A stretch of DNA of 64,000 bases, taken from NCBI GenBank assembly GCA_030068075.1, contig CM057837.1:19189691-19253690 (forward strand), written 5' to 3'. The position numbers were made by a program, and so were the translations under genes. Under the pieces are notes generated by a model, which had not been told where the DNA came from, made no database searches, and saw only the letters and a program-made list of their open reading frames with translations. Position 1 is the first letter of the stretch, and every line of letters starts with the position of its first letter. The stretch comes from Paguma larvata. Lineage: Eukaryota; Chordata; Mammalia; Carnivora; Viverridae. Shown piece after piece: positions 44,246-56,179 of the stretch.

Positions 44246-45700
44246 CACCTATAACAAAATGTATGAGGCTAAACAAAGGTGGTTGTGGGTATTATTGCAA
44301 TATAAGAGTTTTCTCACTAAACAGCAAATGGATCGGAAATAAAATTAAGCCTCAAAAAAGCACATAGGTATGCTTTTAAATTCTTACTAATGGGTAAAAA
44401 TGGGGACTCCCCAGAAAACATAATTATGTAATGACGGGCTGGCTGTAATAAAATAAAACGTAGAACAGCAACACCTCTTAGAAATCTCACTTCCTAGGAG
44501 GGTAATGGAGGCACTTCATTTTTTCATTCACTTAGCAGACGTTCACAGAGGCAAGCAGGATATGCAGCAAATTCTGAAGCCCACACGAAGCTCACATTCT
44601 GGTGGACCGAGTGTGGTGACAGGAAACTTCTTGGCAGAGAAATGGAAACATTAGCTTCACTTGTTAGAGTTGAAGTAAACTACTACCTTGATACTCGATA
44701 GTCGTGGCAAGTATACATTGTAGGTGTCAAAACAAAAGAATGTCCACTTGGTGAAAACATCCAAGGGGATACCAACGAGAATATTCAGCTCATATTTCTC
44801 ATTTATTTCTACAGAGCCAGAATGAAAATACTGGAAGAGGCCATTCCACTAATCTGATTAAAGCATAGAGCTGCATTTTATAATTATCAAATTACTTAGC
44901 TTTGATCATACAAGTGACCGTCAGATCTTTAAATTAGGGAATACAAAACATTGGTTTGTGGAGATTAATCTCCTTGAACAAAATTCATATCGTTTTCAGA
45001 TTAACACGTTTACGTTATGACAATCACTCTGCAGTCATTTGCCAAGTGCACCTCATTAAAACAGAAAGCGTCACCGATTAAATTGGTTTCCCGTGACCTG
45101 CCCCCAAAACTCTAATCACTTAGTCACCTTGAGAAGATGCAAGTTGGAAGTCACTTTTCAACAGACACTCAGGCAAGATTCTTTTATTTTTTTCTTAATC
45201 TTGCTTAGGCAAGATCTTAACAGCATGTGGGGGAAGGTAAACCCACAAAGTGGTACTATAATGACTAATTTTAATTATTTTCCAGAATTGTTACTTGTTT
45301 GCAAAACTGAGTATGGTTTTCACAAGCTAATTATCGGGCTACACGGTTAAAAGTTTGCCAAACATAATGTTCCTAGTTTCTGTCTAAACAAAAAGCATAC
45401 GGGATAATGAAGCCCACTTGTTTTAAATTTAAATCAACTGTGTTGGTGCCCTGAAGAGGCAAAAAAGCGGAAATCTAGGTTGATCAATTAAGTAGAGGCA
45501 CAGTCAATGGGAGACCTTTATCTGAGAGAATCACAAACCTCAAACACTACTACATGCACGTTCTGGTAAGGCAATCCCCATTATTTGGGATAAAACCGTT
45601 ATCACACACAAAAAGCAAAACTGCAGTCTTAATGCAGACCAAGGTGCGGTCCCCCGACTCCAAGACCATGAGCTGCTGTGGCCCTCCCCCGAATCCACGC
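44246..45700. other. Intronic stretch, one L2 trace
   Basis: Mostly unrecognised AT-rich sequence. Holds the exon-like segment 44687-44808. Confidence 0.4.
44515..44625 (+). mobile_element. L2 trace
   Basis: CATTCACTTAGCAGACGTTC and CACACGAAGCTCACATTCTG resemble L2 (CAACAAATATTTATTGAGC, then CATGGAGCTTACATTCTAGTGGG). Confidence 0.45.
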
Positions 45701-45702
45701 CT

Positions 45703-46262
45703 GTTGTAGACTGAACCGAGCCCCCCCCCACCAAATTCGTATGTTGAAGTCCTGATGCCCAACACCTCAGAATGTGACTGTATTCGGAGAGAGGGCCTCA
45801 AAAGAGGCAATTAAGGGGCGCCTTGGGGGCCCAGTCGGTTAGGTATCCGACTTCGGCTCAGGTCATGATCTCCTGGTTCCTGGGTTCGAGCCCCCATGGG
45901 GCTCTGTGCTGACAGCTCGGAGCCTGGAGCCTGCTTCCGATTCTGTGTCCCCCTCTCTCTCTGCCCCTCCCCTACTCATGTTCTCTTTCTCGCAAAAACA
46001 GATGAACATTTAAAAATTCTTTTAAAAAGAAGTAATTAAAGTTAAACGAAGTCATGGGGGGCCCGAATCCAATCCGACTGGTGTCATCAGAAGAGAAGAC
46101 CTACAAATGTGGGCCATATGTAAGCCAAGCACAGGCCTCGGAAGAAAGCACCCGGCCCAGAGCCTTGAGCTTGGACTGCGGGATTTCCTCCAGAACCATG
46201 GGGAAGCGAGTTTCTGTGGCTGGGGCCAATCATTCTGTGGCATTTTGTTAGGGCAGCACTCA
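45703..46262 (+). mobile_element. MLT1-type (ERVL-MaLR) LTR, interrupted by a SINE
   Basis: The left part has TGTTGTAGACTGAACCGAG, AAATTCGTATGTTGAAGTCC and CTCAGAATGTGACTGTATTC. The right part has AATCCAATCCGACTGGTGTC, GCCTTGAGCTTGGACTGCGG, CTCCAGAACCATGG and TCTGTGGCATTTTGTTAGGG. This is the standard MLT1 order. No internal retroviral sequence is attached, so it is a solo LTR predating the SINE. Confidence 0.88.
45815..46025 (+). mobile_element. Feliform SINE inside the MLT1 LTR
   Basis: Head GGGGCGCCTTGGGGGCCCAG, complete middle and A-rich tail. Duplication AAAGAGGCAATTAA at 45801-45814 and AAAGAAGTAATTAA at 46026-46039 (two mismatches). Confidence 0.94.
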
Positions 46263-46458
46263 CAACCTCCCTCACCGCTCAAGCCACACTTCCATGGGGT
46301 CCTAGAACCTTGCCCAGCTCCCTCCCCCTCTGGAGGCTGCCTGCCTATGTGTGCCCTCTGGAAAAGGCTCCTTCCCAAGAAGACCACTTAACTCCCTCCC
46401 TCCCCTTCCTCAGTGCTTGGCTTCAAGGCCTCCTTGCCTTGTTTCCTTTCTTCCTTTC

Positions 46459-46725
46459 TTTTTTTTTTTAAATATCATTTACTGTCAGATTGGCTTACAT
46501 ACCACACCCAGTGCTCACCCCAACCAGTGCCCTCCTCAATGCCCATCACCTACTTTCCCCTCTCCCCCATGCCTCGATCAACCCTCAGTTTGTTCTCTGT
46601 ATTTAAGAGTCTCTTACGGTTTGCCTCCCTCTCTGTTTGTAACCATTTTCTTTCCCCCTTCCCTTCCCCCATGGTCCTCTGTTAAGTTTCTCAAGATCCA
46701 CTAGGAGTGAAAACCTAGGGTATCT
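46459..46725 (-). mobile_element. L1 3' end, 5'-truncated, minus orientation
   Basis: The same 3' UTR as 3003-3428 (CCTCAGTTTGTTCTCTGTAT, TTAAGAGTCTCTTACGGTTT, ATGGTCCTCTGTTAAGTTTC) with a T-rich tail at 46459-46475. It ends shortly after the ATCTGTCTTG motif, so it is about 160 bp shorter than its relative. Target-site duplications were not certain. Confidence 0.92.
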
Positions 46726-49700
46726 GTCTTGTTCTACGAGCTACGCTGACATTCCATTTCAAGTTGTAGCCCAGCTCTGGCCCCTGCCTTCTCCGGGAAC
46801 ATGACCGAATCTACCTGCCTAATTATAGTCATGATCTACCAACTCTCCTCGCGAGAACGGAGACTCCACCAGAGCAGGGTCTTCGTTTGGCTGCCAGCGG
46901 ACCTTTCATTTCTAGAAAAGAACAATGAATCCATGACAAGGCTGACTCATGCTCACATTCAGCTGTCTTTTTTTTAAAAAAAAAATAAAAACAATATTTA
47001 AAGTCAAAGAAAAGAACAAGACCTAATACAAACAAGTAGATGGGGGAATTGTTTGGTCCAGCAAAGGCCATGACTTGAAATCAGGAGAACGATTCTACCA
47101 ATAAAAAGGAGAATGTACTTCTGATGCCGTTACCCACTGCTTTTTCTCATCCTTTTAAAGCTCCCTCAACTGATAGCTGGCGGGTACCATTCTATAGAAA
47201 TTCATGCACCAAAGCAATTTCTACAACAAACTTGAAATGTACCTTCTGGGACAACGGTGCTGCTAACGTTCACCTGTATCTCGTGGTAACTGAATTCATC
47301 TTTGCAACACATCTCCGCTCTGGGGTTTGCCGGGAGGGCACCTGAATGCTAGAATCCACCTTGGAGCCACGGGTATTCACAAGTGTCCTCTTTTCTCTAA
47401 AGCACACTCTCTCTCCATTTTATCATTTTCAAAGCTAATTAAACCCTGCCCAGGAAAAAAACCCAAAAAAACAAAAAAAAAACACTACCTGATGCGTCCT
47501 GCTCACTGAATGGAAACTGCATAACAAACAACTATCCGATATGGTGGAGAATTTCTGCAATTGTGTACCTAAGGCGAAAGCACAGGGCTCCCTCGTGAAA
47601 CAGAAGGATGGTGTGCGAGTGTGTTTACGAGGCAGTAACAAGGTTCTGCTCCGGCGTGAAGTGCAGCCTGTGGCTTCTCTCCCAGGCAAAGCTTCCCCTT
47701 GGGGCTCAGCCACATCGGGTCATTTATTATAAGCCTCCATCGACACATACGGCAAGGGCTAAGACCAAAAAGAGTGAGCCGGGACCCACCCAGTCATCAC
47801 AAGGCAGCCATGTAATCCAGGGAAACTGGGGAAGCAGAAACCTCATTTTCATCACATTTGAGAAAACATCATACCCAGTGCACTGTGCTGGTCAGTGAGA
47901 AACAGGGTGAGTCTTCCCGCCACCACGGGGCCTGGGCCGCGTGGAGGGGACCCAGACACGACTTTCTGGAGGTTTCCTCGGCACACGGCTGCATGTCTAT
48001 TGATCAGGAAAGAGCGAGGTCGTCCGACTACATGAGTCAACTAATCCTCACGCTATCACCCGAGCACAGAATCCTCTCATAGGGAGGCAAAGGGCACGGG
48101 CAGCTTGTTTGGAAATATTAAAATCATCTTGAAATTGCTAATATTTTGTGACGCTGCCAGATGGACAATCTACGTGATTACCACCATCCGTCAGGAGGCG
48201 AGCAGTCAAATTCACGCTGAGGGGTATGAAGGCAACGGGGGAGAAACAGCCAGAGCTCAGAAAACCTCAACACACCAGGTTTGAGAGAGGCTCAGCAAGT
48301 CCGAACTCGCCACGCATCGCTGTGGGCCGGCTCGCCGAGAAGCCATTCTCAGCTCAGCCGAAAGTCACTCTGGGACGTGGCTTTCAGGGTTGACGGTGTC
48401 TGAGCCACAGCGGAAACAGCTCAGCGTGGATGTCCCCACGTTAGAGTCACGAGTCAAGGGCGGCCTCCTCCGGGTCCCCACCAGCCTGGAGGGACCCTGT
48501 AACTGCGCGTGAAGGAAGCCGTTTCCAATCAGGGGGCAACATTTCGGGCCCAGGAAGAACGGGGACATCTCCGTGAGAACCAGAATCGGACCGAAGGGTT
48601 CAGACCAGCCATTCTGGTGACAGGGCTGCTAGCAGGTGGCTCAGGATGAAGACAGCAGGAGGCTAGAGAGGCCAGCGCACACTCACTCTGTGTCTCTTTC
48701 CTGCCAGTCAGACGGGTGCTCAGGACACACTGAGGACCCAGACCAGAGGCATTAGGAACCTGCCTCGTGAAACATGTTGCACAGAAACCGTTGCCAATAT
48801 CCCCAGAGCTGAGAGAGCCGACGCCAGCAGAGCCCTACAAGCCTCGCCTCGCCTCCCCCTGCCTAGGGGCGCTCAGTGATGGCCATGTGTGTCCACCTCA
48901 CTCGCGTCTCCACGCTGCCCTGGCCCTGAACGCAGGATGCCCGGGACAGAAGCTCTGGAGCAAGAGGACCAAAGACCAGAACGAGGAGGGTCAAAGAAGA
49001 CTGAAAAAGGAGCTAGCAGAGTGTCAGTTCCGGGCATGTCCTTCAGCGCCCGCTGCCCAGCTACACGCTGGGCTGAAGGAGCCGAGAAGGGCCGTGCGGG
49101 GAGCTTGCTGGAACTGAGGACCTCGGGAGGGTCCACAGCAAATGTGTGAGTCACCCCCTGCTTTGGGCCAAGGCCTGTGCCGGAGCTTGGAACATGAATG
49201 GAAAGAAACCATCATGGCATCTGCCCTGCCCGTGCCCAGCGAGAAACAACCATTAAAGGAACGATCCACGCAGCAGGACAGAGCCAGGACGGGTGACATG
49301 TGTGCTGTAGAGGAAGGGAACGGGGACGCCCTAGCCAGGTGGAGGCGGAGAGGGTCGGGGGATGGCTTCCGTCCAGGCAAAGGCGGGGCTTAATCATGAC
49401 GGTGAAGGCGTCAGGAGCCTGGGCCTCCCGGTAAGAGGTGGTCAGAGAGGCTGAAAGAAATGGGGAGCAGGAAAAGGCCATGGACACCGGTCCCGGGACG
49501 CCGCGGGCTCTGCAGAGCCAGTAGGCCGACGGACCTGGCTGGCGGCATTCGCCAATCCTGTTCTTATATTTGAGCCTTCTCGGAAGCCAAGAAAATAATG
49601 GGGGTTTGGGGGGTGCTGCTCACTCTGATTGGCCTTCGAGCCTTCTATGCCTCAGAACTAATCATTCCAAGAGCAGATCGGACCCTACTCCCGTCCACAA

Positions 49701-50929
49701 GTACCACTAACGTGATGGGAAAGAAAGTCGCCCTGGTAGGGAAACTTTCAAACGCCAACAACTCGGATGTTCACTTAGAAACGAGTGTGTATACTGACTG
49801 CTTCCTTGGGAGCACAGCTTTTATTGGGCTTTCGGTTTGCACGCTCTTATACACAAACGCCAAGTCCTTTTCTAACACACACCCAGAGTGAAGAAGGGAA
49901 AAAGGTACCTTTGGAACAACTCACAATTTTCTAGACTACGCACACGACAGTCAGAACTAGAAGGCTAGCTCCGCGTAAGGATCCGAGAGACTAAGCCCCG
50001 CCTTTGGTTGCTGGCAATACGGAACGAGAGGAGACAGAGAAGCGTATGAACCAGGGAGGGCTCAGTGGCCCTCCGGGGCACGTCACTGCTCTGGGGTCTA
50101 AACGGGAAGAACAACAATCAGAGAAAATGTCAAGATGACCAACCGGAGGGCACACCAGGTGTGACCGGCTTCTCTGTGGGACGCACGGGTAGACGCCCCT
50201 CTTTGCCCGGAGTGTTGGTAGAGCGAGTAGGGGAACGCTTTGCTTGACTGACTAAAACGTACTCCTTTCCTGTCTTTGCCAAAAAAACATTCAATTATAA
50301 AAAAAAAACAAAACAACACAAAAAACTGTCAGTTTAGTACTTAGAAAATTCGATTACAATTTGCTGACAAATTACAATTCTTGTTCTCCGTCCCATTAAT
50401 TATTTTGTATATTTTTGACGCATAATAACATACGACTTCCAGATCCCTTTTATTCAGATTTACTGGCAGAGAGAGAATGGCTACTGGTGGGAAATGTGAG
50501 TTTCGGCATACATTTTGTGAAAACAGATTTTATGTATATATGGGAACTTACTTAAAAACCCACCACAAAAGTATATGCAGTGATTTTCCGGATACCTACA
50601 TCCAGTCTAATGGTTATGTATTAGCTTTTTCTTACTATTCCAACAGCCCTGCTAACATATTCGGATTCATTAAAACAGACATAACCTACCTCCTATTTTG
50701 AGTTTAAAAGAATTATCGCATACACTCTTGCCCTTCTCAAAACTCCTGCTCCAAATTTTCATTTATTTATATTTGAAATTATTTATTTCAAATAATGTAA
50801 GCCATGATTAAAAAAACACATTAGTGTTTCTTACTAGTCTTTATCCATCCTAAAAATCACAGTCCAAAGTTGTCTTTGTATATAATAAAACGGGATTTCT
50901 TTTCTTAATAAATAATGAATGGCTTGTAA

Positions 50930-50955
50930 AAACAAACAAACAAACAAACAAAAAA
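50930..50955 (+). repeat. (AAAC)n short tandem repeat
   Basis: About six AAAC units. Confidence 0.9.
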
Positions 50956-51531
50956 CAACTGATTTTCCAGGGACCGAAAGTAAATACATGAATTTTTAAC
51001 AAGGAGCATGTGAGCCCAAAGCATGGTTGTAAACACATACTCAAGAAAACATCGGTATCTTAGTTTTGTTGCAAGTCTCCAACTTATTTTGATAAGCCTA
51101 AGTAGCAGAAAACAAACCACAGGAAGGGGCGTCTCCCAGGGTTACGCTAACCCATTTCTCTCTCAACAGCTGCTCGGTACTGTCGCTTTATCCTTCTACC
51201 ATCGGGTGCGCCAGGAGCCAGCGTACCCCCGATTGTCCCCATCACTCCCCGCAGTAAGAGAAGGGAGAGCGAGGGAGAATGGACCAGCATCCTCACAAAC
51301 GCCACTGCTCTAGAGAGACAGACGTCACTCCCAAAGTTGCTGAGGGCTCATTAGCAGCTCAGTCCTGATGCGCTCTCTCAGCCTTTGGTTCCTGGGTGGA
51401 GAATAGTATTAAACATTCTACTAAAGGAGCAGGAATTGAAGGTGTATTAGCAAGATGAAATTATTAGGCTCAAAAAATCGTAAGTGGCATGTCATTAAAT
51501 TAAAGGGGATTAAAAGATCATTTTGCTGGGA

Positions 51532-51560
51532 CTAATTGATTGTTAGCTTTCTAAACAATA
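51532..51560. promoter_or_regulatory. Candidate homeodomain/SOX-like motif cluster
   Basis: CTAATTGATTGTTAG at 51532-51546 (CTAA/TTAG inverted arms) is followed by TAAACAATAA. Neighbouring AATTAAAGGGGATTAAAA adds further AT-core sites. Sequence evidence only. Confidence 0.25.
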
Positions 51561-52104
51561 AGCACACAAAATTTAATAGTTACTTTGTTTTTGTATACAC
51601 TCCTAAGCTATTTTTATTCAAAATATCCTCAAAACATACTGATTGGTGTTGTTCCAAATTTGTACCATCATAACACGAAATAATCAAACGTCTTCACAAT
51701 CTCGCAAGTGGTCTGGCGGGTTGACCGCTGAGTTGTGACACACGTCCCACAGGAGGGTAAGATGCCAACACTGGGGGAAACCAGTGAGGCCTATGCGCGA
51801 ACACGCTATAGGAACTTCGCGACTTTTCCGTGCGTCTGCTCCAAATTATAAAGCTAACTTAAATAATAGGAGAAATGCAACACTAAAGAAAAAAGGAGGA
51901 GAGCGATCCTTCTTTCTAGAAAAATTATAGAATTCTTCTGGTGAGAAACCCTGATTATCATGTAATGATGTCGTTTTCTTTAATTACATAGAATTGTCTC
52001 ATCAAAAAGCCTGAACAAAAAGAACCGTGCAGGAGTCAGCTGCTGCCACCCAGCGAGGGCCACCCTGAACGTCAAAGTGACACACTCTGATTTAAGCCTT
52101 TTTT

Positions 52105-52314
52105 TTTTTTTTAATGTTTATTTATTTTTGAGACAGAGAGAGACAGAGCATGAGTGGGAGAGGGCAGAGAGAGAGAGAGACACAGAATCCGAAGCAGGCC
52201 CCAGGCTCTGAGCTGTCAGCACAGAGCCCGACGCGGGGCTCGAACTCACAGACACCTAGATCATGACCTGAGCCGAAGTCGGACGCTCAACCGACTGAGC
52301 CACCCAGGCGCCCC
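52105..52314 (-). mobile_element. Feliform SINE, minus orientation, full length
   Basis: It runs from the T-rich tail to GAGCCACCCAGGCGCCCC at 52297-52314. Near-identical to the consensus, so young. Probable duplications TTTAAGCCTTTTT (52091-52103) and TTAGGCCTTTTT (52316-52327). Confidence 0.95.
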
Positions 52315-52483
52315 TTAGGCCTTTTTTAAAACTTGGATACAACGAAGGGGCTGATGCTGGAAGGCAGCTATTTGAATCTCACAGACCCATTATTTGTGGG
52401 TGTGCTAGACACTTCTTCCCAGAAGCGAACTGTGAAAGAAGGTAAATTGTGCTGATGTATGGAGTGTCTCAAAGACGGGGTGT

Positions 52484-52756
52484 CCTGGGGCACCTGGGGG
52501 GCTCAGTCAGTTAAGTGTCCAACTTCGACTCAGGTCATGATCTCACGGTTCACGAGTCCAAGCCCCACACTGGGCTCTGTGCCTCTGTGAGTCGGGCTCT
52601 GTGCTGATAGCTCGGAACCTGGAGTCTGATTTGGATTCTGTGTGTGTGTGTCTCTCTCTCTCTCTGCCCCTCCCCCCGCTCATATTCTCTCTCTCTCTCA
52701 CTCTCAGTCTCTCTCCTGAAAATAAATAAAACATTAAAAAAAATAAATAAAATTAA
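52484..52756 (+). mobile_element. Feliform SINE with an internal 22-bp tandem duplication
   Basis: Head GGGGCACCTGGGGGGCTCAG. GGGCTCTGTGC occurs twice, at 52572-52582 and 52594-52604, making this copy longer than its relatives. Target-site duplication AAAGACGGGGTGT (52471-52483) and AAAGACAGGGTGT (52757-52769). Confidence 0.94.
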
Positions 52757-52769
52757 AAAGACAGGGTGT

Positions 52770-54042
52770 ATTTTTCAGAAAGATGGAGACGCTAATGACC
52801 GAAGGTGATTTAGTAAGCTCATTAGGCAGCGACTTCCAAACTGGCCGCTTGAAAGCACAAATCCTGATTGAAGCTGAATGCTGGAAATATCGGCCCGTGC
52901 AGAGTCTGAGGTCCGGACCCTCGGTGCTGCTGCCGCAAGCTCAGCTCCAGCAAGGCTCCCCGCGCCCGTGCCGAACACTACAAGACAACAACACCGGACG
53001 GTGCGATTGGAGCTGCATCCTGACGGACCTCCATCGAATTAAAGAGCCCCCATCGAACCCTCACCCTGTGGTCCTCTGCCGCCCGGCGGGCCGCTCCACG
53101 CACGGCACCGCACTTTACTCTCCTCCGAGGGAGGCCGGCGCCTCTGTGCTTTTCCGAACAGAAAAGCTGCAGATCAAAAGATGTACGACATCCTCCCACG
53201 TGGCTAACTTCAATATTTTTTAATTAAAATAGCACTGAGCTCTATATTAAATGAAGGAAATGGCTGAAGAAAACGCAGTGAAGGAAAGGGAAGCCAAGAA
53301 CGTGTAGGTTCCACACAAGCGATCACCGTTTCGAGACTCCTTCTGACTCCCAAGATCTGCCGACGACACCACTTCCCGAAGACGGGTTGGCGAGCTGTGT
53401 CAGAAAGCCCCCTGGAAGCTATTATTTGCAGCAGAGGTCACATTCACGAAGTCCCGAGATGTCACAGTGACACCTCGAAGAAGGAGACACTTGACCTTGA
53501 CGGCGGACAGACTTCCTGGACACCCCCGCCTTCGACCGTTTGTGTGGTTTATCATGAGCACTGACGCAGCGAGTCCCAGGCTGGAAAGAGCGGATGCCGA
53601 AGGGCAGCGAGAAGCATGCTGGGGGGTCACACGAGCACTCGGGAGAACTCTCTCAGCTGCTCTGATCAGACGCTCCAACCACAGCGTCTACGGGGGAGGC
53701 CGTGAACACAGTACACGCATGCCTTTCACGGTCACTTCTACGTGGACCAGTAACTTCATTTGGATTTATGGGCTGCCATTACCGCGCAGGCGGAGCCTCC
53801 ATACCAGAAATTTATTTTCTCAGTGTTGAAGGCTGGCTGTCCAAGACTAAGGGACCAGCAGGGCTAGTATCTCCCGAGGCCTCTCTCCTGGGCTCTCCAG
53901 GGCCACCCCCGCTGCCCCTGCCCAGGGCTGGCCCTCCCTCTGAGCACCTGCTTCTACTCTTCTTACAAGGACCCGAGTCAGACCGGAATAGGACCCACCC
54001 CGATGGCCTCATTTAAACTTAACTGTCTTTAAAAAGATAATT
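52770..54042. other. Intronic stretch, CpG-bearing, nothing recognised
   Basis: Richer in CpG than average between 52850 and 53130 and around 53470-53600, but there is no recognisable promoter or exon. Confidence 0.4.
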
Positions 54043-54055
54043 AAGACCTGATCTC

Positions 54056-54255
54056 AGAGGCACCTGGGTGGCTCAGTCACGTTGAACGTCCAACTTCAGC
54101 TCAGGTCACGATCTCACAGTTTGTGAGTTTGAGCCCCACGTCGGGCTCAGCGCTGTCGGCGGAGCCTGCTTTAGATCCTCTGTCCCCACCTCTCTCTGCC
54201 CCTCCCGGCTCACGCTCTCTCTCACAAAATAAAGAAACATTTTAAAACCTAAATA
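54056..54255 (+). mobile_element. Feliform SINE, full length
   Basis: Head AGGCACCTGGGTGGCTCAGT. The middle lost several bases (GCGCTGTCGGCGGAGCCTGC). Duplication AAGACCTGATCTC (54043-54055) and AAGACCTGACCTC (54256-54268), one mismatch. Confidence 0.94.
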
Positions 54256-54827
54256 AAGACCTGACCTCCCAATAAAGTTACACTCTGAGGCGCTGGAGGT
54301 TGCCACCCAGGCAGCTGCGTTTTGGGGGCAGAGACACACGTTGGCCCATAAAAGGCCGAGACCCCCTTTTTGCTGAGTGTGTGGGCCCTGCGAGTGAAAC
54401 ACTAAATCATCTACCAAAACGTGTTCTACAATTTTCAGTTTTAGTCCCTTAAAAAACTTGATGGCATATGAAAAGCAACCTGAGTATAAAATTTGCCTTG
54501 ATTTTATGATTTTCGCCAACCCTTGACCGTGGTCCCAAAGCCCCCGACTCAACAGCTCTCTGCTGGCTTTTCTTGGCCTTTCCGTAGCTTGTAGAAAATT
54601 AAATATCTTCCTATGGCAAGTAACGAAGCCAAATCATTTTAACCCGGACAGGTGTGTTATCGACAGGTCTGGAAACAAATACCAGTGACTCTGAGAAAGG
54701 ACACGTCTGAGCCATTGGGTACAGTCAGTCCCCCTTGAAAACCACCAGCTGCCAGCTCCTGGCCTGAGCACGCTGACGGCACCAACCGACCAAGCCAAGG
54801 GGAGGGCATTTCAGAGTAATTGCTTGG

Positions 54828-55058
54828 CGGCGTGTGGGTGGCTCTGGCAGCTGAGCATCTGACTCTTGACTTCGGCTCAGGCCACGATCTCGCCGTTCGT
54901 GAGATCAAGCCCTGAGTCCGGCTCTACGCGGACAGTGCAGAGCCTGCTTGGTATTCTCTCTCTCTCTCCCTCTCTCTGCCCCTCCCCAACTTGCATACGC
55001 TAGCTCATGCTCTCTCTCTCTCTCTCAAAACAAATAAATAAACTTAAAAAAAAAAAAA
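54828..55058 (+). mobile_element. Feliform SINE, diverged head, intact tail
   Basis: The head reads CGGCGTGTGGGTGGCTCTGG and the A-box region is altered. Duplication AGAGTAATTGCTTGG (54813-54827) and AGAGTAGTTGCTTGG (55059-55073), one mismatch in 15. Confidence 0.94.
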
Positions 55059-55073
55059 AGAGTAGTTGCTTGG

Positions 55074-56175
55074 GGAGTGAGTTTACGAATATTTGAAAGA
55101 GAAGAACTCAAACAGAGGTAAAGAAAAATTTAAAAGGGGGTATAAAGAGGCAAATTCCTTAAAGGTGCGAGATAGAGTTCCGTCTCCCCGTCTCCCCTGT
55201 GCTTCCCAACCTCCACCCCTACCGCTCTTGCTGCCGAGCGGAGGGCTCCTCTGCTCCTCCGTCCTCCCGGAGGCCCCCTCCCTCTGCAGACAGGACTGTG
55301 GGGTAAAATGCAGGTCACCCTCTTAGATGTTCATTTCCAATAAAAAGCAAATTACTTTTAATGTAAGTATGCCTCATGAAACATTTGGGACATACTTATA
55401 CTTAAAAAGCCATCGCTTACCGGGAATTCACATTTGACTCGATGCTCTGTATTTCTAGCTGCAGACGGGCGGCCGCGCCTGCCGCTTCCTCTCGTGCAGC
55501 TAAGTCAAAGCTGCTCTGACAGGTCCCTGAGCCTCCCGGGTCTCAGACTGCTGCTCTCCCCTCCCTCCTCTTAGCTGCCAGGGTGGGTATTCCCCGAGAC
55601 CCCTTCTTGGGTCCTCTGTTCTCTCTGGGCAAACTTTGAACTTTGGTACCTTTAAATACTATGTCTCCGGAGAAACACGACTGCTCATTTGCCCGGGAAG
55701 GTACAACAAAGGCCGCTCCAGGACCCAAGAGAGGAAGGATCTTTGACCCGGTGAAATTTCTGAACTTCTTTTTTTTCCCCTGTAATTTACCCCTAACACT
55801 CTTGGTATGTGTTCTGTTGTCAAAAGCTGAGCGAGAGGCTAAGGACACAGAAATAGGAGATACAGCCTCAAGATGCGAGAATCTCAATCGGGAGGGAGGA
55901 GGACGGCGTGAACGCTGGACAGGGCTACAGGAAAGGGAAGGGCCAGCCTACGCCTTCTAAGAGTGTGGGCTGGGGCGTGATGAGTGTCAGAGGGTGGGAG
56001 GGCTGGGGGCAGAGGTGTCCAGCTCCACAGACGGGGTCTCGCTCAGCACTGGACGGGACTCCACATCCAGAAATACCGTCAAAATTAGCTCCATTATCTG
56101 GAGTAGTCAAATCCACAGAGACAGAAGGAAAAATGGGGCCGGGAGGGGAGAAGGGAGGCTTATTCATTAATAGGT
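55074..56175. other. Intronic stretch with a MITE-like fragment
   Basis: Outside the fragment at 55345-55480 nothing was recognised. A NotI-type GCGGCCGC octamer lies at 55469-55476. Confidence 0.45.
55345..55480. mobile_element. Palindromic MITE-like fragment (relative of 33345-33545)
   Basis: Inverted arms TAAGTATGCCTC (55364-55375) and GGGACATACTTA (55387-55398) flank an 11-base loop. They are followed by GGGAATTCACATTTGACTCG and GCTCTGTATTTCTAGC, corresponding to the TCCTGTAT-bearing end of the other copy. Confidence 0.5.
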
Positions 56176-56179
56176 AGTA

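Larger units (their letters stand above)
46730..52090. other. Long intronic stretch without a confidently called retroposon
   Basis: About 5.4 kb with no SINE or L1. 48200-49600 is relatively GC-rich and 50280-51100 AT-rich. Overlapping open frames on both strands near 48770-49490 have no recognisable product. Candidate regulatory motifs lie near 51400-51600. Confidence 0.45.

Noticed and set aside
52850..53130. Possible CpG island or INSYN2A first exon
   Set aside because: Moderately CpG-bearing only, short, and with no splice donor or INSYN2A-like sequence that I could recognise.
52783..53223. 146-codon plus-strand open frame after a SINE
   Set aside because: Long but with no recognisable domain. 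It begins just after a SINE duplication in GC-rich DNA where stops are rare. Kept only as a possible transcription test.
54106..54552. 148-codon minus-strand open frame
   Set aside because: It reads into the antisense of the SINE at 54056-54255; the remainder resembles no protein.
55469..55476. NotI-type octamer GCGGCCGC
   Set aside because: A single CpG-rich octamer without island context has no significance.
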